A DNA stretch of 64,000 nt, from positions 1 to 64,000 of the forward strand of contig NZ_LMUY01000133.1 in assembly GCF_009765685.1 (NCBI RefSeq), read 5' to 3'. Shown here in pieces: positions 26,824-36,454 of this stretch (its first letter is position 1; each line of letters begins with the position of its first letter). This DNA is from Acidisphaera sp. L21. GTDB taxonomy: Bacteria > Pseudomonadota > Alphaproteobacteria > Acetobacterales > Acetobacteraceae. The notes below the pieces were generated by a model. The model was not told where the DNA came from and ran no database searches. It saw only the letters and a list, made by a program, of their open reading frames with translations. The position numbers and the translations under genes are program-made.

Positions 26824-26964
26824 CTAGGCGGGTTTTGTCCCATTGCCGCTGTGTGCCGGGTCGGTCTGGGACGGCGGGTCGCTTGCAGGGAAGCTCTCGT
26901 CCAGCGACTCGTCCAACGCGTCCTCGTCGGCCTGTGTCGGCGGGGGGGATTTTGGATCAGCCAT
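26824..26964 (-). CDS. 46-residue acidic protein with ESFPASDPPS motif
   Basis: A very short gene, translated from an ATG at 26964 with a GGGAGAACC stretch upstream. The product is hydrophilic, rich in Asp, Glu, Pro and Ser, with the repeated core LDESLDESFPASDPPS. I recognise this Asp/Glu-rich ESFPASDPP core from many small uncharacterised proteobacterial proteins, which supports it as a real gene although it is short. Probably disordered. It ends directly against the start of the DUF1275 gene, implying coupling, and is divergent from radA (88 bp apart). Confidence 0.6.
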   Translation of the reverse strand: MADPKSPPPTQADEDALDESLDESFPASDPPSQTDPAHSGNGTKPA

Positions 26965-27052
26965 CGCGGTTCTCCCTAGGGTATTCGGTGGTAACTTCTG
27001 CCCAGCCGCCCGAGTGCTTGACCGGCCGGGCGGGCCAGAGGATGGCTGCGTC

Positions 27053-28428
<1,376 letters not shown>

Positions 28429-28432
<4 letters not shown>

Positions 28433-30546
28433 GCCATCTGGCCCAGCCGATCCAACCCGGCGGCGCTGCCCAGCACGGCTGCCTTCTCGCCGCGGGTCAT
28501 CGCCGCGGCGGCGGCTTCAAGTGTGTCAGCCTCCTCCAGCTTCGCCAGGCCGGTCGCCAGCCCGGCATCCTCGGAGCGACGCCGCGTCGGCGGCAGCATC
28601 CGGACATGCGCGGCCCACAGCGCCGGGTCATCGCGCAGGCGGCGCATTGCCTCCGGGGTAGGCCCATCACCCATCTCGCGGGCGCGCGCGACCGCCATGA
28701 CCAGCACGGGCGGGGGCGCCACCTCCTCCGGGATCCGCAGCAACCCGATCCGGCGTAACCCACGCCCAATGCCGGCGCTGCCCGTGACCAACACCAGCGG
28801 GATCGCGAGGGCCTGGCCGATCACCACGGGCGACATCCAGGCCAGCAGATAGGGCGACACCAGGAACGACGCGACAGCCAGCGATATGCCGAACAGCGTG
28901 TGCCAGGCATACAGCCGCGCAATCATGCCGAACGGAATACTGCCATCGTCGCGGCGCTGCGCGTTCCAGCCGGAGTCCCGCCCCAACAGGATGGCGAACA
29001 CGTCCAATGACTGCGTCAGCATCGTCACCGGTGCCAGCAGCCCGGCAATCACCGTCTCCAGCAGCAGGGAAAACATGGCCCGGATCGCCCCGCCACAGCC
29101 GCGCCGCATCCGGCTATCGAACAGCAGGGCGATATAGGCCAGCAGCTTCGGCGCCAGCAGCAGCGCCATAGTGCCGATGAACACCAGCTTCGCACGCTCC
29201 GGGTCGATGATCGGCCAGGTCGGAAACAACGACTTCCCGTTCGGGAAATAATCCGGCCGAATGAACCGCGACTGCAACGAGATCAAGATCCCGACAAGGA
29301 TGAACGCCAGCCACATCGGCGCGGTGATGTAGGACCCGATCCCCGTCAGCAGATGCATCCGGCTCACCCAATGCAGCCCCCGCGACGGCAGCACCGCGAT
29401 ATGTTGCAAATTCCCCTGGCACCACCGCCGGTCCCGCACCGCCAGATCCGGCAAGGAGGGCGGGCTCTCCTCATATGACCCCGGCAAACCCGGCACCATA
29501 TGCACTGCCCAGCCGCCCCGCCGGATCAGCGCCGCCTCGACGAAATCGTGGCTGAGGATGTGGCCGCCGAACGGCTTGCGCCCCCGCAGCAGCGGCAAGC
29601 CGGCCTGCTCGGCAAACGCCACCGTGCGGATCATCGCATTATGGCCCCAGTAATTGCCCTCCGCCCCGTGCCACCAGGCGATGCCATGCGCGATCACCGG
29701 CCCGTACACCCGCCCGGCAAACTGCTGCATCCGGGCAAACAGGCTGTTGCCGTTGGCAATCGTCGGCAGTGTCTGGATCAGACCCACTTCCAGATGCTGC
29801 TCCATCGCGGCCGCCAGCCGCACCAGGGCGTCGCCGGTCATCACGCTATCGGCGTCCAGGATCAGGAATTGCGGGTAGCCGCCGCCCCAGCGCCGCACCC
29901 AGTCGGCGATGTTGCCAGCCTTCCGCTCGGTATTGATCGGGCGGCGGCGATAAAACACCCGCGACCCCGAGCCCAGCCGGTCGCGCAGGGCAAGGAACGC
30001 CGCCTCCTCCGCCACCCACACATCGGCATCCGTCGTGTCGCTGAGGATGAAGGTATCGAACTGGCTACCCTGCCCGGTTTCCCGCAACGACAGCTGGATC
30101 GCCTCCAGCCCTGCCATCACCCGGGAAGGCTGTTCGTTATAGGTCGGCATCAACAGCGCCGTGCGTATGCCCAAGCTTGGTAGCGGAGTCCGCAGCCCGA
30201 TTCCCAGCCGGCGCCCGCCACGGAACAGGCAGGATATGAACCCGGCCACCGAACTGGTGAACGACAGTGCAATCCAGGCGAACAGCGCCACGAACAGGAC
30301 CATCAGCACCACGATCAGCGTGGTGATACCGCCGGAGTCCAGCACCGCCGCCATCTCCCGCGCCGCCTGCACCGTCATCGCGATCGCGGGAACGATCACG
30401 ACCAGCCGGCGAAGCCACACCAGATGAGGCGCCTTGCCCACAGGTCGCATCCGCGGCGCCGCCGGGCCACGCAGCGCCTGCACTGGCATGTCCAGCGGCG
30501 TCTCCAGCGGCAGCGCCGCGGGGGAGTCCGGACTTATGTGGTCCAT
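28429..30546 (-). CDS. opgH: glucans biosynthesis glucosyltransferase
   Basis: Inner-membrane GT2 glycosyltransferase that polymerises UDP-glucose into the linear backbone of osmoregulated periplasmic glucans. The 705-residue protein (E. coli OpgH has 847) has membrane segments near residues 50-110, a large cytosolic catalytic domain with FILSDTTDADVW, LILDADSVMTGDAL and the acceptor motif RRWCQGNLQH, and about five C-terminal membrane segments. The frame is open further upstream, but the ATG at 30546 gives the usual start and a 13-nt overlap with opgG. The shorter length lies mostly in the N-terminal cytosolic tail. Confidence 0.92.
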
Positions 30547-32030
30547 CGATACAACCAGGTCTCGGTGAGCGGGGTATCGCCAGCCATCAGCCGGCCGTGC
30601 AGTTCGATCGCCGTCTCGCGGCCCGGCACCAGCTCGAAGCTGATGCGCCAGCCGACCCCGGGAATCTCGGTCGACGTTAGGTTGCGCAGCTGGCCCTTGT
30701 CGTTCGTGACATCCAGCTTCGGTGTGATGCCGGGCTTCAACGGCGCCAGATCCAGCACGACCAACCGCGACCCATCCGGCCCCGGCCCAACCATGGTGTT
30801 GGTGAACGGCGTCGGCAGCCCTTTCACCGGCGGCGCGGCACACCAATGCAGCCTGTAGGCGTAATTATACGCCACCCCCGCCTGCAGCTTCGATTTCGGC
30901 CGCCAAAACGCGACGATGTTGTCGTTCACCTCTTTATCGGACGGGATCTCCACCAGCATCACCGAACCCTCGCCCCAGTCGCCGATAGGCTCGATCCAGG
31001 CGCAGGGGCGGTTTTCGTATCGTGACTCGATATCCTCGTAGCCGGCGAAGCTGCGTTTGCGCTGCTGCAGGCCGAATCCCTTCGGGGATTTGTCCATGAA
31101 ACTGCTCACCTGCAGCCGGGTGGGGTTGTCCAGTTGCCGCCACAGCGTCTCACCGCGCCCGGTCAGCATCAGCAGCCCATCCGAGTCGTGGACCGCCGGG
31201 CGCCAATCATCCACGCGATTGCGTTCATTGCCGTCGAACAGGAACATGCTGGTCAATGGCGCGATGCCGGCCTGGTCGATGTCGACCCGGGGAAACAGCG
31301 TCACGGTCGTTTCGAACACCGTGTCCACGCCCGGCGAAATCACGAACTTGAAGGCGGCAGCCGCACTTTGGCTGTCCAGCAGCGCATACACCGTGATCGG
31401 CTGCGCCACCTTCCCCGGCTTCGGACGTTCGATCCAGAATGTCTTGAAATATGGAAATTCCTCGCCGCCCGGGTCCGCCGTCTTGATCGCCAGGCCCCGG
31501 GCCGACAGGCCGTAGCCGAGCCCTTTCGCCACCGCCCGGAAATAGCTCGCGCCGAGAAACGCGGCGACCTCGTCGAAATAATCCGGCCGGTTCAGCGGCG
31601 CATGCAGCCGGAACCCCGCATAGCCGAGATCCTCGTTGGTTGGGCGCTGCACGCTACCGAAGCTGAATTCCTCCGGATTGTAGCGCACCGGGGCACTGCG
31701 ACCGTCCACGACCTCATTGACGTCGATGCGGCCCTTGTAGATCGAGCCTCGATGGAAGAATTCCACCTGCCACGGCAGCTTCGTGTCCCGCCACAGCGCA
31801 TGCCGCTTGTCGAAGCGGAGCATGCGGTATTGGTCGTAGCCAATATTGGCGAGATACCCCGGCAGGCCGGTTTCCTGCGCCTGAAAGGGCCTGGAGGCGA
31901 GATCCCGCGCCGCGTCGCGCACGGTGGCGGCGGAGAAGGCGGTGCCGGTGTCAGGGGCGGCCAGGCTGGGCCGCGCTGCCAGTACCGCGGGCAAGGCGGC
32001 GGCGGCGGCGAGTAGGTCGCGTCGTTGCAA
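30534..32030 (-). CDS. opgG: glucans biosynthesis protein G/D with Tat signal
   Basis: Periplasmic partner of OpgH needed for glucan branching or release. About 498 residues with the family blocks YRMLRFDKRHALWR, FSFGSVQRPTNEDLGYAGFRLH, ENRPCAWIEPIGDWGEGSV and the C-terminal RISFELVPG. The N-terminus MQRRDLLAAAAALPAVLAA looks like a Tat signal, as in OpgD. I chose TTG at 32030 because GGAG lies 9 nt upstream and the signal peptide starts there; an in-frame GTG at 32108 would add 26 residues and leave only 27 bp to the divergent gene. OpgG and OpgD cannot be told apart by eye. Confidence 0.9.
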   Translation of the reverse strand: MQRRDLLAAAAALPAVLAARPSLAAPDTGTAFSAATVRDAARDLASRPFQAQETGLPGYLANIGYDQYRMLRFDKRHALWRDTKLPWQVEFFHRGSIYKGRIDVNEVVDGRSAPVRYNPEEFSFGSVQRPTNEDLGYAGFRLHAPLNRPDYFDEVAAFLGASYFRAVAKGLGYGLSARGLAIKTADPGGEEFPYFKTFWIERPKPGKVAQPITVYALLDSQSAAAAFKFVISPGVDTVFETTVTLFPRVDIDQAGIAPLTSMFLFDGNERNRVDDWRPAVHDSDGLLMLTGRGETLWRQLDNPTRLQVSSFMDKSPKGFGLQQRKRSFAGYEDIESRYENRPCAWIEPIGDWGEGSVMLVEIPSDKEVNDNIVAFWRPKSKLQAGVAYNYAYRLHWCAAPPVKGLPTPFTNTMVGPGPDGSRLVVLDLAPLKPGITPKLDVTNDKGQLRNLTSTEIPGVGWRISFELVPGRETAIELHGRLMAGDTPLTETWLYRWTT

Positions 32031-32135
32031 ACTCTGGATCTCCGATGCATCCACACCACAATGTGCGCAGACGTGTAGGGTTGCGTCATGATCCGCTAGA
32101 CCAGTCACATGCCACCCGTTACGAGGAGCGCCATC

Positions 32136-32549
32136 ATGACCGACCTACGCATCACAGCCGGCGCTTTCACCTTCGGCGCCCGGTTCGAGGCATCTGCCCC
32201 CCGCACTGTGGCCAAATTCCGCAGCCTGCTACCCTACCGCGAGCGCGTTATCCATGTGCGTTGGAGCGGTGAGGCCTGCTGGATTCCGTTAGGTGACCTC
32301 GACCTCGGCCTCGGCTACGAGAATCCGACCAGCTACCCGGCGCCGGGCCAAATCATTCTGCACCCAGGCGGCGTCAGTGAGACGGAGATCCTGTTGGCCT
32401 ATGGCAGCGTCCAATTCGCCAGCAAGGTTGGCGTTCTCGCCGGAAACCACTTCCTCACCGTCACTGAAGGGCTGGAGAATCTGCCGGCTTTGGGTAAATC
32501 TGTGCTGTGGAGTGGAGCGCAGGAGATTGTGTTCGAGCTTGTTGGTTAA
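32136..32549 (+). CDS. DUF3830 cyclophilin-like small protein
   Basis: 137 residues, no signal peptide. The sequence resembles the DUF3830 group of the cyclophilin-like superfamily: TFGARFEASAPRTVAKFRSLLP at the N-terminus, VRWSGEACWIPLGDL in the middle and PGQIILHPGGVSETEILLAYG towards the end. These are small beta-barrels with unknown ligands. A good AGGAG lies 8 nt before the ATG; an earlier in-frame ATG lacks one. Placed between opgG (divergent) and cvpA, 15 bp before cvpA, so it may be cotranscribed with cvpA-purF. Confidence 0.75.
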   Translation: MTDLRITAGAFTFGARFEASAPRTVAKFRSLLPYRERVIHVRWSGEACWIPLGDLDLGLGYENPTSYPAPGQIILHPGGVSETEILLAYGSVQFASKVGVLAGNHFLTVTEGLENLPALGKSVLWSGAQEIVFELVG

Positions 32550-32564
32550 CCAGAGCCTCTTCGC

Positions 32565-33146
32565 ATGAACTGGGTCGATGTCGCCATCCTGGCGGTGATT
32601 GCCTTTTCTGGCATGCTCGGATTCCTGCGCGGGATGGTGCGGGAGGTTTTCGGGCTGATCGCCTGGGTCGGCGCCGTCATCGCTGCGATCTGGTTCTTCC
32701 CGCAAGTTCAAGGCATTGCCCGCCGCTCCATCGAAAACCCGGACATCGCGGATCCAGTAGCGTTCGGCGCGGTTTTCCTGGTCGTGCTGATCATCCTGTC
32801 GCTGATTGCGCGCATGTTGGGCGGTGCTGTACGCAAGTCGGCGCTCGGTGGATTGGACCGCACGCTGGGCCTGGTCTTCGGGCTGGCCCGCGGTGCGGTG
32901 TTGATGATCGCTGCCTATCTCATAGCTGGTGTGGTCGAACCGGTGGACCGCTGGCCCAATGAAGTGTTGGCAGCGCGCACCTTACCATCCATCTATGTCG
33001 GATCGGTCTGGGTCGTACAACGTCTGCCGCCGGAGTATCGGCCGGCGCTGCCCGTCCCGCCGACCGATCGGCCCGCGAGTTCGGCAGATCTGCTACATGC
33101 CAACCCCGTAGGCCGCGCGCTCGGCTCACCGCCGCCGCGCCTGTAG
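32565..33146 (+). CDS. cvpA: CvpA family membrane protein
   Basis: 193-residue inner-membrane protein with four hydrophobic segments in its first 125 residues and the family N-terminus VDVAILAVIAFSGMLGFLRGMVREVFGLIAW (in part). GGLDRTLGLVFGLARG marks the third/fourth segment boundary. The C-terminal 60 residues are Pro/Ala-rich and cytosolic or disordered. CvpA is linked to envelope stress tolerance and is classically upstream of purF, as here (11 bp). Confidence 0.9.
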   Translation: MNWVDVAILAVIAFSGMLGFLRGMVREVFGLIAWVGAVIAAIWFFPQVQGIARRSIENPDIADPVAFGAVFLVVLIILSLIARMLGGAVRKSALGGLDRTLGLVFGLARGAVLMIAAYLIAGVVEPVDRWPNEVLAARTLPSIYVGSVWVVQRLPPEYRPALPVPPTDRPASSADLLHANPVGRALGSPPPRL

Positions 33147-33157
33147 GAGTGTCGCTC

Positions 33158-34621
33158 ATGCTGCCGGACCGTTTTGACGACGACAAGCCGCACGAGGAAT
33201 GTGGAGTTTTCGGTGTCTGGAATGTGCCAGACGCCGCGGCGCTCACCGCGCTGGGCCTGCACGCGCTGCAGCATCGTGGGCAGGAAGCCACGGGCATCGT
33301 TAGCTTCGACGGGCAGAAATTCCACCAGCACCGCGGCCTCGGCCTGGTCGCGGATACATTCGGCGATGCGCGGGTCATCTCGTCACTGCAGGGCCCGACC
33401 GCAGTCGGGCACAACCGATATGCCACGACCGGCGAGACGATTCTGCGCAACGTGCAGCCACTCTATGCCGATTTCGAGTTCGGTGGCCTAGCGGTCTCGC
33501 ATAACGGTAACCTGACCAACGCGATGGCGCTGAAACGCGCCCTCGTGCGTCGCGGCTGCCTGTTCCAGTCCACCACCGATAGCGAGGTGTTCGTTCACCT
33601 CATCGCCATCAGCCTGTATTCCACCGTGGTGGACCGTCTGATCGACGCGCTGAAGCAGGTCGTCGGCGCCTACTCCCTGGTATGCCTCTCCAACGACGCG
33701 CTGATGGGCGTCCGCGACCCGCATGGCGTTCGTCCCCTGATCCTGGGGCGCATTGGCGGCAACGAGCGCAATAATGGCGGCTGGGTCCTGGCCTCCGAAA
33801 CCTGCGCGCTGGACATTGTGGGGGCTGAATTCGTCCGGGACGTGGAGCCGGGCGAGATCGTTATCATCAACGACAAGGGCGTTCACAGCATCAAGCCATT
33901 CAGCCCGGCGAGCGACCGGTTCTGCGTGTTCGAATATATCTATTTCGCCCGTCCCGACTCGGTCGTCGAGGGCATGCCCGTCTACGAAGCCCGCAAGCGC
34001 ATTGGTGAGGCCCTCGCCCGCGAATCGGCGGTGCCGGCGGATGTGGTGGTGCCGGTGCCGGATTCAGGCGTGCCCTCTGCCATGGGCTACGCCGAGGCGA
34101 GTGGCCTACCCTTCGAGCTTGGCATCATCCGCAATCACTATGTCGGTCGCACTTTCATCGAGCCGACTGACCAGATCCGCAACTTGGGCGTGAAGCTGAA
34201 GCACTCCGCAAACCGAGCCGTGCTGAAGGGCAAGCGCGTCATCCTTGTGGACGACTCGATCGTGCGCGGGACCACCAGCCGCAAGATCGTGGAAATGGTG
34301 AGACAGGCCGGCGCCGCGGAGGTGCACATGCGCATCTCCTCCCCGCCGACGACACATTCCTGCTTCTACGGCATCGACACGCCGGAACGTGGCAAGCTGC
34401 TGGCCGCGCGGCATGACGTCGCCGAGATGGCCAAGCTGATCGGCGCCGACACCCTAGCCTTCATCAGCATCGACGGGCTGTACGAGGCGCTGGGCAAGGC
34501 TGGCGGGCGTGGCGCGCAACCGGCCTATTGCGACGCCTGCTTTACCGGCGACTACCCGATCAGCCTGTCGGACATGACCAATGAGGCAGAGCGTCAGCTC
34601 AGCCTGCTACCCGGCCAGTGA
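33158..34621 (+). CDS. purF: amidophosphoribosyltransferase
   Basis: First committed enzyme of purine synthesis: PRPP plus glutamine to phosphoribosylamine. The 487-residue protein has an N-terminal glutaminase whose catalytic Cys15 (HEECGVFGVW) is exposed by removal of a short propeptide, the GHNRYATTG and LAVSHNGNL blocks, and a C-terminal phosphoribosyltransferase with the PRPP loop VILVDDSIVRGTTS. ATG 33158 is preferred over GTG 33149 because AGGAG sits 8 nt upstream. Spaced cysteines near the C-terminus (YCDACF) may belong to an iron-sulfur site seen in the B. subtilis-type enzyme. Confidence 0.96.
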   Translation: MLPDRFDDDKPHEECGVFGVWNVPDAAALTALGLHALQHRGQEATGIVSFDGQKFHQHRGLGLVADTFGDARVISSLQGPTAVGHNRYATTGETILRNVQPLYADFEFGGLAVSHNGNLTNAMALKRALVRRGCLFQSTTDSEVFVHLIAISLYSTVVDRLIDALKQVVGAYSLVCLSNDALMGVRDPHGVRPLILGRIGGNERNNGGWVLASETCALDIVGAEFVRDVEPGEIVIINDKGVHSIKPFSPASDRFCVFEYIYFARPDSVVEGMPVYEARKRIGEALARESAVPADVVVPVPDSGVPSAMGYAEASGLPFELGIIRNHYVGRTFIEPTDQIRNLGVKLKHSANRAVLKGKRVILVDDSIVRGTTSRKIVEMVRQAGAAEVHMRISSPPTTHSCFYGIDTPERGKLLAARHDVAEMAKLIGADTLAFISIDGLYEALGKAGGRGAQPAYCDACFTGDYPISLSDMTNEAERQLSLLPGQ

Positions 34622-35324
34622 CCCGGCGTTGACGGGTCGCGTTGCTTTCGTCACCGGGGCGAGCCGCGGAATCGGGGCTGCTGCGGCGATCGCCCTGGCG
34701 AAAACCGGGACGCATGTGGTGATAACGGCCCGCACCCAGGGTGGCCTGGAAGAAACCGACGACGCGATCCGCGCCGCCGGCGGCACCGCGACCCTGTTGC
34801 CGCTGGATCTGGCGGAGGGCGACGTGCTGGATACCGTCGGCCCTAGCCTGTTCGAGCGGTTTGGCAGGCTGGACGCGCTGATCCACGCCGCCGGGTCGCT
34901 GGGAAAGCTCACCCCAGCGCCGCACATCCTGCCACGGGACTACACGGCCACGGCGGCGGTGAATATGGAGGCGGCTTGGCGGCTGATCCGCACCTGCGGC
35001 CCGTTGCTGCTGGCGAGCAGCGCCGGGCGTGCCGTGTTCGTCACCGATGCGTTGGTGGCCAACCCGCGGGCGTACTGGGGCCTGTATGGTGCCACCAAGG
35101 CAGCGATGCAGCATCTGGTGCTGTCCTGGGCGCACGAGACGGAGGACACGACCTGCCGGGTAAACCTGTTCGACCCCGGCCCGGTCGCAACCCGGCTACG
35201 CAAGGAGGCAATGCCGGGTGAAAACCCTGCCAAGCTGCGCCAACCGGAGGATGTGGCCGATCCGCTCGTTGCCCTGTGTGCCGCGACCGAGCAGCGGCAC
35301 GGTGCGATCGTCACGGTGGCTTAG
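34581..35324 (+). CDS. short-chain dehydrogenase/reductase with atypical active site
   Basis: 247-residue Rossmann protein: TGASRGIG cofactor loop at 25-32, an HAAG motif at 102-105, and the catalytic Tyr169-x-x-x-Lys173 (YGATK). The catalytic Ser expected 13 residues before the Tyr is replaced by Asp156 (FVTDAL), so normal dehydrogenase chemistry is uncertain. It overlaps the purF 3' end by 41 nt in another frame if the ATG is used; a TTG at 34629 would avoid this. The substrate is unknown. The stop overlaps the convergent acyltransferase stop by 3 nt. Confidence 0.8.
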   Translation: MRQSVSSACYPASDPALTGRVAFVTGASRGIGAAAAIALAKTGTHVVITARTQGGLEETDDAIRAAGGTATLLPLDLAEGDVLDTVGPSLFERFGRLDALIHAAGSLGKLTPAPHILPRDYTATAAVNMEAAWRLIRTCGPLLLASSAGRAVFVTDALVANPRAYWGLYGATKAAMQHLVLSWAHETEDTTCRVNLFDPGPVATRLRKEAMPGENPAKLRQPEDVADPLVALCAATEQRHGAIVTVA

Positions 35325-36379
35325 ACCCCCGCCTTCGGATGCGCGGCGGTCAGCCGGGGACGCAGCAGAACCCGTTTCGTCTGCTGCAATCTCTGCTGGA
35401 TTGGTCGGTCCAACCAGCGGTCGAATGCAACCCCGGCGAGTACTCCGCAGCCAGCGCAGGCCAGGCACAGCACGTTGGTGACGGGCAGGTTCAGCCGCAT
35501 GACTATGCCTGCCATCAACGTGACTACGGAGAAATGGACCAGGTAGATCGAGTACGACGCCTGCCCCAGCAGCATCAGGACGCCCGGCACGCGAATGCGG
35601 CCCGCCTGCTCCAACCGGACCAGCGATACCACGATCGCCCCTGCGCCGAGCGCACAGGCAATCCCGGCCCATTCCGGGTGATCGTTCCGCGCCATTCCGA
35701 CTACGAACGCCCCAATGCCCGTCAGCAGCACGGCATTCCAGACCGGCGCCGGCAGCAGGTTGGATGCACGGCGCAGCCACCAGGCGCATCCTAGCCCGAC
35801 GGCAAATTCCAGACAGATCGAACGCAGGTAGTAACCTGCCAGACCCAACTCCGCCCCGCTTAGCGTCAGCAACAGTGTGGCGACCTGCCATGCGAGCAGC
35901 AGCGCCAGCCCCATCGTCCGGTTGATGATGATGACGGCGAACACGGCGTAGAAGAAAAGTTCGTAGGTTAACGTCCAGGTGACGTTTACCAGCGCGTCAC
36001 CAAGCTGGGGCAGCAATAACGTGCTTGCCACCAGCGCGGATGGGGCCAGCTTGCCAATCTTATCCGGCCCTCCAAAGCCGAGGGAATAAAGGGCGATCGC
36101 CGGCACGGTCATAATCCAGACCGAGGGATAGATCCGCACGAGCCGGTTGTAGACGTAGTTCCCCAACCGAACCGGGCGGCCGATATCGGCCCCATGCACG
36201 TAGGCGATGATGAAGCCGCTGAGCACGAAAAACAGGTCGACGCCACGGTTGCCGGCGGCAAACCAACCGCCGAACGGCACGTGACCCGACCGGATGCCGA
36301 AGATAAACTGGGTGTGGAACAGCACGACCAGCAGCGCCGCCACCGCCCGAAGCATCTCCAGCGATCGCAGTTTCGGCAA
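35321..36379 (-). CDS. acyltransferase 3 family membrane protein
   Basis: 352-residue integral membrane acyltransferase with about ten hydrophobic segments. Family marks are the N-terminal RSLEMLRAVAALLVVLFH with the catalytic His near residue 22, FFVLSGFII with the preceding GNRGVDL, and YNRLVRIYPSVW. Such proteins acetylate or succinylate exported sugars, O-antigen or glucans. The TTG start is supported by GGAGG 7 nt upstream; an internal ATG 8 codons later is the alternative. A modification role for the OPG glucans encoded 5 kb away is possible but unproven. Confidence 0.85.
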   Translation of the reverse strand: MPKLRSLEMLRAVAALLVVLFHTQFIFGIRSGHVPFGGWFAAGNRGVDLFFVLSGFIIAYVHGADIGRPVRLGNYVYNRLVRIYPSVWIMTVPAIALYSLGFGGPDKIGKLAPSALVASTLLLPQLGDALVNVTWTLTYELFFYAVFAVIIINRTMGLALLLAWQVATLLLTLSGAELGLAGYYLRSICLEFAVGLGCAWWLRRASNLLPAPVWNAVLLTGIGAFVVGMARNDHPEWAGIACALGAGAIVVSLVRLEQAGRIRVPGVLMLLGQASYSIYLVHFSVVTLMAGIVMRLNLPVTNVLCLACAGCGVLAGVAFDRWLDRPIQQRLQQTKRVLLRPRLTAAHPKAGV

Positions 36380-36404
36380 GCTGGCCCCTCCAGTCGACGC
36401 AATT

Positions 36405-36446
36405 TGGCAGAGTTTGGTTAACGTGAACTAGCACGTCACTCTGCCA
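36405..36446. repeat. nested inverted repeat between MFS and acyltransferase genes
   Basis: Perfect 9-bp arms TGGCAGAGT (36405-36413) and ACTCTGCCA (36438-36446) enclose a second perfect repeat, ACGTG (36421-36425) and CACGT (36432-36436). It begins 8 bp after the MFS stop and lies 25 bp ahead of the acyltransferase start. It can act as a terminator-like hairpin (no T run follows) or as an operator. Confidence 0.5.
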
Positions 36447-36454
36447 GATTTGCA

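Noticed and set aside
26843-27052. N-terminal extension of radA by 70 codons.
   Set aside because: It covers the divergent small acidic gene and has no similarity to RadA; the zinc finger begins right after ATG 27053.
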